64,000 bases of DNA from Halorussus ruber (GTDB lineage: Archaea > Halobacteriota > Halobacteria > Halobacteriales > Haladaptataceae). Under the pieces are notes generated by a model that was not told where the DNA came from, did not search any database, and worked only from the letters and a program-made list of their open reading frames with translations. The DNA lies in the NCBI RefSeq assembly GCF_004765785.1, contig NZ_ML219768.1, positions 342,585-406,584 of the forward strand. Direction: 5' to 3'. Position numbers and translations under genes: made by a program. Positions 42,314 to 49,799 of this stretch are shown in pieces; the stretch's first letter is position 1, and every line of letters starts with the position of its first letter.

Positions 42314-42434
42314 AATTTGGTACCAGCGGACCGCCTCCAAGGAGAAAAGCCTCTGACTGGACCAAGAAGCGTTGCAAGCCGTGAAACTGGTTCACCCACG
42401 CTGCTCTCCTTGGCGGCTGCCGTCATTCCAATTT
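42314..42434. ncRNA. possible structured RNA or MITE-like inverted repeat
   Basis: AATTTGG (42314-42320) to CCAATTT (42428-42434) mark the ends. Inside are a perfect 9-bp stem CCAAGGAGA (42337-42345) with TCTCCTTGG (42405-42413) and an inner AGCGT/ACGCT pair (42368-42372 with 42398-42402). A promoter-like 'aagtttaattggg' lies upstream at 42287-42299. Not a recognised RNA family. A mobile-element remnant is equally possible. Confidence 0.35.
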
Positions 42435-42537
42435 GACGTACTGCGACTCTGAAAAGTATCTTCATCGAACCCCGAGAGTGGGAGTATTAGTCCCGGGGGG
42501 TGATTCTATGTGTCGCAAGCGGAGTCAGTTGGCCGAC

Positions 42538-42672
42538 CTACGCAGTCAGCATGACCACCAGCTTGACAACGTTGACGATGAACCGCACGACGAGGTTCGC
42601 TGTTCGCAAGTACCGGCGCGTCTTCGACGCCGGTTCCGACTCGTCGTCGGTCCGAGTATCGTCTGCCGTCAT
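42538..42672 (-). CDS. small single-helix membrane protein
   Basis: Frame of 44 residues: polar acidic N-terminus 'MTADDTRTDDESEPASKTRR' followed by a 20-residue hydrophobic helix 'LVVRFIVNVVKLVVMLTA'. That combination, acidic then hydrophobic, is common in haloarchaeal small membrane proteins. The frame continues upstream to 42750 but those residues look random. Start choice is a judgement. No family name; may be a real microprotein. Confidence 0.45.
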   Translation of the reverse strand: MTADDTRTDDESEPASKTRRYLRTANLVVRFIVNVVKLVVMLTA

Positions 42673-42844
42673 TCCATTGACGTCGGGGTTTCGGCTCGGT
42701 CGGTACCAGCGAACCGGCCGTCCCCGACAAAGTATCTGATTCGCGGACATGATTAAAACGTTTGCATAGCCTCTCGAAATACGAGAGCAGAGTGTGCAAC
42801 GAAACTTCGAGGTATAAACTGGACACAGGTTCAGCCCTATAGTA

Positions 42845-44290
42845 TCAGACTTCCTCGGGACGATACTCCGCGACGATAGCGTCGTCGTTCTCGAACACGA
42901 CCACGAAGGCCTCCGAGTCCTCGACCGAGCGAATCTTGCCGGCGGGTTGGCCGTCGGTGTGCAGGTAGAGGTAGTCGGGCGTGACGTTAGCCTCGCTCAT
43001 TCGGTCGGCGAGGCAGGCCGCGTCGTCGCAGACGTTGAGCGAAAAGTACAGCGACTTCTGGCGTTGCCACTCGCCCGCGCCCTCCCACTCGACGCCCCAG
43101 TAGCCGACGAGGAGTTGCCGGTCCGAGAGCAGGGGAAGCCACTCGGCGGTGCGCTCGCCGACCGAGACGAACGTGGCGTTCGGGCGCGTCTCGGTCTGAA
43201 TCCACTCCATGGCCTCTGCGTCGCCGTCGCTGAGGTGGCTCGGCATCCGGTTGCTCGCGTCGAAGACGCTCTGGTACTGGCTGACCGGGTAGTTCGTCAC
43301 GAACAGCGCGCCAGCGCCGACGCTGTAGGACAGCAGCAGTCCGACCACCGCGAGCGAGACGGCCCGGTCGGGAAGGTCGAACTCCAGTTTCCGCCGGACA
43401 AGCGGGACCAAATCCTCCATCAGAACTTTGGCGCAGACCAGCGCGACGATGACAAACAGGAACTGGGACTTGTGGGTGACGAACGCGAGCGCGACGAACC
43501 ACGCCGGGAGAAACCACTCCCGGCGCGCGACCAGCAGCATCATCCCGAGGAGAAACACCACGTGCCAAATCGAGAGCAGTTCGGTCCGGGGCGGCACGAC
43601 CATCAGGAGTCTCGCCGCGGCGGGCGCGACGGCCGCCAGACCGCCGTGGGTCCCCGACGCGTCGAGGAGCGGCTGGGTGCCGAACCGGGAGGCCACGGTC
43701 ACGAGCCACGGCGATGCGACCAGCAGTCCCCCGCCCGCGACCGACGCGCCGAGGCCGAGTCCGCCCCGACCCCGGTCCACGAGCGCCCAGAAGATGACGT
43801 AGCTCGCGCCGAAGAACAGCGCGTAGCGGACGTGGCTCAGGAGCGTGAGGCCGAACAGCGCGGCCCCGGCGAGCGCGTAGCGCCGCCGATGCGCTCCGAA
43901 GAGTCGGACGCCGACGTAGAGGCCAGCGAGCGCGAAGAAGTACGCCCCGCCGCGGACGACCCCGCCGGACGAGAGGTGCCACTTGAAAATCTCCGGCGAG
44001 GTCGCACCGATGACGGCCGCAATTCCGGCCTGCCGCCGCGAGTCGAGGACCTCCTCGGCGAGGAAGTAGAACGGGACGAGGTACAGGACGGCGTACACCT
44101 GCGGGAGGACTCGACTCGCCGTCAGCGGGCCGACGCCGAGGACCTCGCGCACCACCGCCAGCAGGTAGAACATCAGCGGCGGGTAAGCGAACGGGAGTCC
44201 GTCGGCCGTGTAGCCGGGAATCGTCCGCGGGAGCGCGTAGCCGTTGGCCGCAATCTGGTTTGCCATCTCGTTGAACAGGCCCGCCGTCAA
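42845..44290 (-). CDS. GT-C-fold membrane glycosyltransferase-like protein (N-terminus frameshifted)
   Basis: Protein of at least 481 residues with about ten helices, then a soluble C-terminal part (about 345-481). The start lacks an ATG in frame; the reading begins at a TTG. The region 'TAGLFNEMANQIAANGYALP' is the typical first periplasmic loop of GT-C-type transferases, after a signal anchor. The missing anchor lies just upstream in another frame (44287-44388). Helices rich in Leu/Ala/Val and loops such as 'SPEIFKWHLSSGGVVRGGAY' match dolichol-phosphate-sugar transferase-like proteins. If the frameshift is real, the protein would lack its first helix. Confidence 0.75.
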   Translation of the reverse strand: MTAGLFNEMANQIAANGYALPRTIPGYTADGLPFAYPPLMFYLLAVVREVLGVGPLTASRVLPQVYAVLYLVPFYFLAEEVLDSRRQAGIAAVIGATSPEIFKWHLSSGGVVRGGAYFFALAGLYVGVRLFGAHRRRYALAGAALFGLTLLSHVRYALFFGASYVIFWALVDRGRGGLGLGASVAGGGLLVASPWLVTVASRFGTQPLLDASGTHGGLAAVAPAAARLLMVVPPRTELLSIWHVVFLLGMMLLVARREWFLPAWFVALAFVTHKSQFLFVIVALVCAKVLMEDLVPLVRRKLEFDLPDRAVSLAVVGLLLSYSVGAGALFVTNYPVSQYQSVFDASNRMPSHLSDGDAEAMEWIQTETRPNATFVSVGERTAEWLPLLSDRQLLVGYWGVEWEGAGEWQRQKSLYFSLNVCDDAACLADRMSEANVTPDYLYLHTDGQPAGKIRSVEDSEAFVVVFENDDAIVAEYRPEEV

Positions 44291-44388
44291 CGTCGGTAGT
44301 CGTAGACCGCGAGGTGGCCGCCGGAGAGGAGCATCGACGCGACGAGCGCGGGAGCGAGAAAGGGCAGATGGCGTCGGAGCGATTTCAT
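44287..44388 (-). pseudogene. detached N-terminal signal-anchor of the GT-C gene
   Basis: ATG 44388 opens 'MKSLRRHLPFLAPALVASML', a positively charged start and hydrophobic helix, and ends 'YDYRR' at a TGA (44287-44289). The following frame begins at 44290. A single base difference near 44290-44300 would join the two into one ordinary protein, so this is a frameshift in the gene or in the sequence. Confidence 0.6.
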
Positions 44389-44479
44389 TCAGTCTCTAAG
44401 CGAGACTCTAAAACTCCCGCCACATAACTGTGGTAACATTCGCGTCCGCCGAACTTGCGGTCAGAAAAAGAAGGTCGCG

Positions 44480-44818
44480 TCAGTCCTCGGTCCAGTACAT
44501 CAGGGCTTCCTTGGGTTCGCCGCAGTTCGGGCACTCCTCGGGGATACCCTCGTCGATTTCGCCCATCTCGCCGCACTCGGTACACCGCCACATCAGTTCG
44601 CCCTCGCCGAACTCGTGGCCCGCGCGGGAGTGTTCGACGCTCATGCTCTCGACGCCCTCGCGGGTCGAGACGAAGAAGCCGCCCTTCTCCAACCCGCGAA
44701 CGTTCCCGATTTCGTTGCCGTCCTCGTCGTAGACGGTCTGACCGAAACTAATTTCGAGCATCTTCTCCTCGGCTTCCGCGTCTCCGTCCTCTGCGGGTTG
44801 CTCTCCGTGTCCACTCAT
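44480..44818 (-). CDS. rubredoxin-like zinc-ribbon protein (DUF7130-like)
   Basis: Protein of 112 residues. The N-terminal 70 residues are acidic and contain a beta-rich segment ('ISFGQTVYDEDGNEIGNVRG'). The C-terminus has a rubredoxin-like zinc ribbon: 'WRCTECGEMG' and 'EECPNCGEPK' (two CxxC, about 77-100). I recognise the haloarchaeal DUF7130 type. Likely binds Zn or Fe; role unknown. ATG 44818 is selected; an upstream frame runs into a tandem-repeat region and is not credible. Confidence 0.83.
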   Translation of the reverse strand: MSGHGEQPAEDGDAEAEEKMLEISFGQTVYDEDGNEIGNVRGLEKGGFFVSTREGVESMSVEHSRAGHEFGEGELMWRCTECGEMGEIDEGIPEECPNCGEPKEALMYWTED

Positions 44819-44884
44819 ACTGCGAGATACGGCGTCGGCCCTGATAAAGCCCGTCGCCGATTTGAACCAGTAGAGAACGGGGTG

Positions 44885-44950
44885 GCGGTCGCGGTGTGGC
44901 GGCGGGGCGGTCGCGGTGTGGCGGCGGGGCGGTCGCGGAACGGGTGCAGC
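44885..44950. repeat. 22-bp tandem repeat, two full units and partial copies
   Basis: Units at 44885-44906 and 44907-44928 are identical, starting GCGGTCGCGGTGTGGCGGCG; a third begins at 44929 and diverges after GCGGTCGCGG, and another GCGGTCGCGG follows about 20 bases on. Upstream of the zinc-ribbon gene promoter on the minus strand. Confidence 0.85.
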
Positions 44951-45057
44951 GGTCGCGGTACGCACCAGCAGTTCTACCGCGAGCGAACGAAGTGAGCGAG
45001 CGGACCAAGGAATCCCTCGAAGAAGCGCCGGAGGCGCTTCTGAGGGGGTGACGCCGT

Positions 45058-45111
45058 GTTGTCGGGAGCGGAGCGACCGACTGCTCGGAAGACGCGGTTT
45101 GTCTTCCGGTG
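45058..45111 (+). repeat. intergenic repeat family R1, copy 1
   Basis: 54 bases, 51 of them identical to 57332-57385. Starts GTTGTCGGGAGCGGAGCGAC and contains the hairpin GGAAGAC-gcggttt-GTCTTCC. In the other copy the stem is GGCAGAC/GTCTGCC, a compensated change. Confidence 0.85.
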
Positions 45112-45188
45112 TTTTTGATCAACCTTTTGCAAGGGAGGGAGACGAGCGCCTCTGGCGCTCGTCTTCTCGACCGCTGGAAAAGGTTGTC
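45109..45188 (-). repeat. 3'-flanking structured element, copy B
   Basis: On the minus strand it begins directly after the TAA of polC. Outer arms CAACCTTTT and AAAAGGTTG pair perfectly. Inner hairpin AGACGAGCGCC-aga-GGCGCTCGTCT. Conserved CTCCCTTGCAAAA and AAAAACAC parts match copy A at 7792-7863. Confidence 0.7.
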
Positions 45189-48100
45189 TTACATGAAGTC
45201 AGCGATACTCCCCTGCTTGTTCTTGTCGTTCTCGAAGATACTTTCGAGCGACCGGTCGAGGATGTCGAGACGCTGTTTGGTGTACTCCCGGCAGTCGTAC
45301 TTCTCGGCCACCTGAATCGCCGTCTCCATGTACTTGTTCACCGACCCTTGGTGGACCGTGAGGTTGACCTGCCCGCCGCACTCCCGGCACTCCTTGGTCA
45401 AGGGCATCCGGCGGTACTTCTCGCCGCAGTCGAGACACCGGGTCTCTTGGCGGGAGAACGCCCGGAGGTTCCCGATGAGGTCCGGCAGGAAGTGGTACTC
45501 GATGACGCGCTCGGCCACGTCGGTCTCGTCCACCGACCGGAGCTTTCTGGAGAGTTCCAGCTGGGCGTCCATCTTGTCCATCATCGACCCGAGGGTCTTG
45601 TACGCCGAGAGGTCCGGCCCCAAGGCGATGTTGGAAGTGTCGTGAGTGTGGTCGAAGTCGGTGTACTCCCGGTCGGTCCCGAGGTTCTCCTCGGCGATGG
45701 TCACCAAGTCCTCGACCTCCTCGGGGTCGGCCATCTCGCGGGTCGCCTCGTAGAACTCGCGGGGGTACTCCCGCACGATGTCCATGTTGTGGGCCTCGTC
45801 GTCGATTTCGGAAGGGTCGATGCGCGAGGACATGACGAGGGGCGCGTCCATCTGACCACCCCGCTTGTCAGGCAAGAATTCTTTACTGAAGTTTAAAAGC
45901 CCATCCATAAGAAGCATAACACAATCCTCGTCTCCGTCACAATTCCTTCTTTTTGCGGCGTGAAAGTACGGATGTGCATATCCAACTGCCGCCGAGGTGA
46001 ACCCGACTATTCGGCCCACGACCGCCGCGGAGGTGTGAGGAGCCATGCCGAAGACCAGCTCACCGACGAGTTCGTCGCGCTCCTCGACTTCGTAGAACGG
46101 TTCTAGTCCGTAGTACTGGGTCAGGAGGTCGTCAACGAAGTCGGCGGTCTGGAGGAGATGCTCGGCCGCGCCGTCCGAGAGGACGATGTCCTGCACTTTG
46201 AGTTCGACCAGTTGGTCGTCGTGGCGGAGCGGATCGCCGTGGATGTCCTCGTCGTAGCCCAGCGACCGGAAGTGGTCTGCGGTCACGTCGAGTTCCGAGG
46301 GGCGGACCGAGGTCACGGGCAGGTCAGTCATGTCGTAGCGGACCGTGCCGTCCTTGAACGCCGAGACGTCGTGTTTGGCTCGGAGGATGCCCTTCTCGAT
46401 TGGTTCGGGCGTCTTGTACGACGAGGACAACCCTTTCACGCCTTTGAGGGTGTCGAAGGCGTTCTCGCGCTCGCCGACCGATTCGAGCGCCGACCGGAAC
46501 TCGTCGTTGATGTCGAGGGTTCGGCGCTCGACCGGCGTGGCCTCGACTTCACAGCGGTCGCAAATCGCGCGCCCCGACTCGTCCAGTTCGACCACCGAGT
46601 CGCAGTCGGGGCACGTGAAGTGCGCGAAGGTGTTGCCGCCGCACTCCGGACACTGGCACTTGAAGGTGTGTTCGCCGCAGTCCTCGCACTCCCGGCGGCC
46701 GACTTGGGCATCGACCATGCCGGGGGTACTCTCCATGTCGGGGGCGTGCTTCGCGGCGGCGGCCACGTCGCGCTGGCTCCCGCCCGCCTCGCCGATGGGG
46801 AAGAGGGTGTGGACCGCGGGCGAGAGCTCGCGCTCCTCGGACTTCTCGGGGCGGCCCATCCGGTTGCCGATGCGGGTCGGGGCGCGCTCGCGGACCTCGA
46901 AGGGCGCGACTTCGTTCACGGCTCGGACCGCGTTGTCGCCGTCTTCGGCTTCGCCCCAGTTTCGGGCCTCTTCCGAGAGGTCGTCCCACGTCTTTTCGAG
47001 GTCGCCGGACACGTCGATGGCGACCCCCAGCGAGCGCGCGAGGGGTCGCCAGTCGGGAATTTGGATGGTGTCCTCGTACTGGGTGTGAGGGACGAGGATG
47101 CATTCGAGCGCGGTGCGGACCGCCTCCTCGGTGAACTCGATTCGCAACTCGTCGCCCCCGGTCGCTCCACTCGCTCGTCCGTCACCGTCGCCGCCGTCCA
47201 CGATGTCGCCGTCTGCGACCGCCTCGGCGAGGGCCTCGAACTGGGAGACGGTGAGGTCGTGCCAGAGGTAGGTGAACTTCGGGTGGAGCGGGCAGTCGTA
47301 CTCGGTGGCCCACGTCAGGGCCTCGTCGGCGCTCGGGTCCGAGAGGTCCACGCTCGGGGAGTCCCGGAGCGCCTGCACGTCGGCACCGGCCTCCTCGAAG
47401 TCCTGTCTCCACCACTCGACGGTGTAGGAGGCGGGAGCGAGCGGGTGGTTGTTCTCCACGAACTCGCCGTAGTTGACCAGATACTCCCCGAGGTCGAGAA
47501 TCTTCTCGACGCCGTTGCGGAGTTCCAGCGCCTCGTCGGGGTCGTCGATGCGTCGCACGTCGCCGTTGGCGAGGCGCACCGTGGGACCTTCGATGGAGTC
47601 CACCGGCACCACGCCCGCGGCCTTGCCGGGGCGCTCGGTCTTGATCTGGGTCCCGGTTGCGAGGAAGTCGTCCACGAGGTGCATCGTCGCGGGGTGGACG
47701 CCCGCCGTCGCAAATCCGTGATTGCGCGCTCGGCCGTAGCGCAGGCGGAACCCGCCGGACTCGCTGGGGTGGCCGAAGACCGGGCGGCCGGCGATGAGGT
47801 CCCGCAGGAACTTCTTGGCGGGTTCGACGCGGGGCGGGCCGTCGGGGACGGAGTCCTCTTCCTCGCCCTCGTCGGCGACCTCGTCGGCGTCTTCGTCGGA
47901 TTCCTCCGCCTCGGCGTCGTCCGCTTCATCTGCTTCGTCGCCGCCGTCCTTGCCGATGGTGCCGTCGATGAGGTCCTGCAACCACGGCCAGTCGATTTCG
48001 TCCAGATTCCGGGTGTACCGCTGAATCTTGGGCGCTTTGAGCGCGATACCCTCCGCGAGGACGAGACACATGCCACCGCGCGGGTTGTTGGTGTCCACCC

Positions 48101-48791
48101 GTTCGAGGTCGCGGAACCCCGAGACCTCCTCGTCGCCCGTGGACTCCCCGTCGAGCATGATTGGCATGTGTTTAGAAATGAATTTTGTTTCTTTATCCTT
48201 GGGAGAGTATTGTAAGCCGGTCTCTTTGTCGTAGAGATTTATCTCCTCGGCGTAGCGTTCGATTTCCTCCTCGCGGGCGTCGTACTCCGACATCCCGACG
48301 AGCGCGCGGGTGTAGTCGGCCACGAGGACCGACAGCGCCTGTGCTGTCCCACCCGCGGAGCGAATCGGCCCGGCGTAGTAGACGTTGACGAACTCGGTGC
48401 CGTCGTCGTTTTCGAGGATTTCCACTTTGTCGATGCCCTCGATGGGCGCGGCGACCACGCCCTCGGTCAGGAGGGCGACCGCCGTTCGGACTGCCCCCTC
48501 GACTTTCCCGGCCTTCGATTCGTAGTCGCCGACCCGGCCCTCTGCGAAGTCCTCGGCGAGTTCGAGTGCGGCTTCTTCCCTGCTCATCTCGCCCTCCAAC
48601 TCTCGGACGCGCTCGGCGACCCCTTCGATGCCGAGGATGTTCTCCACGCGGTCGGCCATGTCCTTGGCGACCGGAATCTCGACTTCGGGCTTTGGGTCGC
48701 CGCTGTTTTCGCGGGCCTCGCGGGCGACCCCGAAGGCGTCGTCCAAGTCGGCTTCGATGTCCTCGAAGTACTGCTCGTCCTCCTCGCGCAT
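45189..48791 (-). CDS. polC: DNA polymerase II (PolD) large subunit DP2
   Basis: Protein of 1200 residues, the catalytic large subunit of the archaeal D-family polymerase. Zinc-binding clusters are at 'CEDCGEHTFKCQCPECGG' and 'CPDCDSVV...CDRCEVE' (about 690-745) and at the C-terminus 'CLDCGEKYRRMPLTKECREC' (about 1117-1136). The catalytic region includes 'KRRNCDGDEDCVMLLMDGLL' (about 943-962) with the essential acidic residues. No intein is present. Two segments (about 187-211 and 946-971) use AT-rich codons unlike the rest; the second is a classical PolD intein site. An acidic low-complexity stretch is at about 280-310. Start ATG follows the PPC gene stop directly, so one operon. Confidence 0.95.
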   Translation of the reverse strand: MREEDEQYFEDIEADLDDAFGVAREARENSGDPKPEVEIPVAKDMADRVENILGIEGVAERVRELEGEMSREEAALELAEDFAEGRVGDYESKAGKVEGAVRTAVALLTEGVVAAPIEGIDKVEILENDDGTEFVNVYYAGPIRSAGGTAQALSVLVADYTRALVGMSEYDAREEEIERYAEEINLYDKETGLQYSPKDKETKFISKHMPIMLDGESTGDEEVSGFRDLERVDTNNPRGGMCLVLAEGIALKAPKIQRYTRNLDEIDWPWLQDLIDGTIGKDGGDEADEADDAEAEESDEDADEVADEGEEEDSVPDGPPRVEPAKKFLRDLIAGRPVFGHPSESGGFRLRYGRARNHGFATAGVHPATMHLVDDFLATGTQIKTERPGKAAGVVPVDSIEGPTVRLANGDVRRIDDPDEALELRNGVEKILDLGEYLVNYGEFVENNHPLAPASYTVEWWRQDFEEAGADVQALRDSPSVDLSDPSADEALTWATEYDCPLHPKFTYLWHDLTVSQFEALAEAVADGDIVDGGDGDGRASGATGGDELRIEFTEEAVRTALECILVPHTQYEDTIQIPDWRPLARSLGVAIDVSGDLEKTWDDLSEEARNWGEAEDGDNAVRAVNEVAPFEVRERAPTRIGNRMGRPEKSEERELSPAVHTLFPIGEAGGSQRDVAAAAKHAPDMESTPGMVDAQVGRRECEDCGEHTFKCQCPECGGNTFAHFTCPDCDSVVELDESGRAICDRCEVEATPVERRTLDINDEFRSALESVGERENAFDTLKGVKGLSSSYKTPEPIEKGILRAKHDVSAFKDGTVRYDMTDLPVTSVRPSELDVTADHFRSLGYDEDIHGDPLRHDDQLVELKVQDIVLSDGAAEHLLQTADFVDDLLTQYYGLEPFYEVEERDELVGELVFGMAPHTSAAVVGRIVGFTSAAVGYAHPYFHAAKRRNCDGDEDCVMLLMDGLLNFSKEFLPDKRGGQMDAPLVMSSRIDPSEIDDEAHNMDIVREYPREFYEATREMADPEEVEDLVTIAEENLGTDREYTDFDHTHDTSNIALGPDLSAYKTLGSMMDKMDAQLELSRKLRSVDETDVAERVIEYHFLPDLIGNLRAFSRQETRCLDCGEKYRRMPLTKECRECGGQVNLTVHQGSVNKYMETAIQVAEKYDCREYTKQRLDILDRSLESIFENDKNKQGSIADFM
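45881..45955 (-). other. AT-rich codon patch in polC at the catalytic motif
   Basis: About 39% GC by hand count, against roughly 65% in the flanking gene. It encodes the part around 'NCDGDEDCVMLLMDGLLNFS', where PolD inteins of other archaea insert. Protein sequence is normal; only the codons differ. Confidence 0.6.
48171..48230 (-). other. AT-rich codon patch near the N-terminal third of polC
   Basis: About 37% GC by hand count. It encodes 'LQYSPKDKETKFISKHMPIM' and neighbours. A second codon anomaly of the same kind as 45881-45955. Confidence 0.55.
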
Positions 48792-49211
48792 CTATAGCCA
48801 GAGGTCGAGGTCGGTGGGTTCGTCGGGTTCGCGTTCCAACTCGTCCTCGAAGGTCTTCATGTACAGTTCCCCGGCGAAGACCGTGGCCGAGTCGAGGTGG
48901 CCCGCGAGCGTCTGGCCGCTCCGGCGCGAGAGGACGGCGTGAGTGTGGGCGAATCGCTCGCCGTCCAGCCACGAGACGTTACCGACGCACGCGGCGACTT
49001 CGAGCGGCTCGTCGAACTCGACTTCGCGGTACTCCAGTTCCGACTGGTCGTAGAACCAGACTGTCGCGTCCTGTACCGCGCCCATGGCGACGAACCACGC
49101 CGCGTCCACATCTTCGTCGTCCGCGAGCGATTCGATTTCGGTGCGCCACTCCTCGCCGTGTCCGAGTCTCGCAACGAATTCGCGGTCCCCTGAGACCTCC
49201 CGGTAGTTCAT
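48792..49211 (-). CDS. PPC/DUF296 domain DNA-binding-like protein
   Basis: Protein of 139 residues covering one PPC (DUF296) domain: 'EFVARLGHGEEWRTEIESLA' near the start, 'AAWFVAMGAVQDATVWFYD' (about 37-55), 'VGNVSWLDGERFAHTHAVLS' (about 76-95) and 'GHLDSATVFAGELYMKTFED' (about 103-122). Plant PPC domains pair with AT hooks; prokaryotic single-domain forms trimerise, with unclear function. ATG 49211 is preferred (27 bases inside a longer frame) because a TATA-like stretch lies about 30 bases upstream. Its stop codon directly abuts the polC start, so the two are co-transcribed. Confidence 0.88.
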   Translation of the reverse strand: MNYREVSGDREFVARLGHGEEWRTEIESLADDEDVDAAWFVAMGAVQDATVWFYDQSELEYREVEFDEPLEVAACVGNVSWLDGERFAHTHAVLSRRSGQTLAGHLDSATVFAGELYMKTFEDELEREPDEPTDLDLWL

Positions 49212-49346
49212 ATACTGTGGAACGAGGACCGTCGGCAAAAAGGTTCAGTATTGGCTCGTTACCACATCGGGTGGGGTCCCAACTACGCCGAGGCGAGTCG
49301 CAATCGACTCGGCCGACCGCGCAAAAAATCGAAAAGGAGGAAATCG

Positions 49347-49517
49347 CTACTGCCAGTCTTGGAGGGCGACGCTTCCGGATACGGAGACCGAAAGCCACGC
49401 CTCGTCGGCGGTCGTGTCTGCGATGATGAGTCGCTCCGTGCGACCATCATCGTCCAGCGAGGCCATGACCTCGCGCTGTGCGACCGAATTCGACGGGGTG
49501 GCCGTATTGGGGGCCAT
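49347..49517 (-). CDS. small haloarchaeal protein (DUF7556-like)
   Basis: Protein of 56 residues, starting 'MAPNTATPSNSVAQREVMAS' and ending 'VSVSGSVALQDWQ'. The middle 'DDDGRTERLIIADTTADEAW' is acidic, followed by a beta-like end. I recognise the DUF7556 type of small haloarchaeal protein; function unknown. The reading frame shows third-position GC preference and is independent of neighbours. Confidence 0.75.
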   Translation of the reverse strand: MAPNTATPSNSVAQREVMASLDDDGRTERLIIADTTADEAWLSVSVSGSVALQDWQ

Positions 49518-49799
49518 ATGTGACACATGGTATCACGGGGTAATAAACGCTCCGAAACGACAAACCGCGAGTAAAAAGCGAAGCCTTCAAGTATTGTTAA
49601 ACGTTACCATGCATCATTAATACCAGCTTCCGTTCACGAGCACACCGAAGAACTCAAATTAATTCCAGCTTACTATAGCAGAAATAATTAGCTGGACGGG
49701 TAAATACGTCTAGAGACAAAGCAATTCGGGCGCTAAGGCGGGGTTTCTCGAAGAAATAAGCGGTAAGTTTATCCGGGCCGGTTTACAATGGGCGGTTGG

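Larger units (their letters stand above)
42150..42844. other. structured intergenic region upstream of panE
   Basis: 695 bases. It includes two 22-bp direct repeats (42235-42278), an imperfect long inverted repeat (42314-42434), a small minus-strand reading frame (42538-42672) and partial duplicates: 'ctgccgtcattcca' and 'ggtaccagcg' each occur twice (about 42417/42664 and 42319/42701), in swapped order. Confidence 0.55.
44819..45188. other. intergenic repeat-rich region
   Basis: 370 bases without a supported gene: tandem repeat 44885-44950, a 17-base match to 7735-7751 at 44994-45010, a GAAGCGCC/GGCGCTTC hairpin near 45021, the R1 copy (45058-45111) and the 3'-flanking element copy B (45109-45188). 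Confidence 0.65.

Noticed and set aside
41232-42395. Longer start for panE at 42395
   Set aside because: The extra residues run through the direct repeats and show no Rossmann start; ATG 42149 begins the NADPH-binding motif exactly as in the family.
42314-42434. tRNA gene
   Set aside because: There is a hairpin and a GGTTCA string, but no acceptor/anticodon arm arrangement that closes into a cloverleaf.
46158-48215. 685-residue open frame on the plus strand opposite polC
   Set aside because: Acidic GC-rich genes leave long open antisense frames. Its translation has no motifs, and the minus strand encodes the complete DNA polymerase D large subunit.
45189-48791. Intein in polC
   Set aside because: The protein has the length and continuous motifs of an intein-free subunit; only AT-rich codon patches remain.
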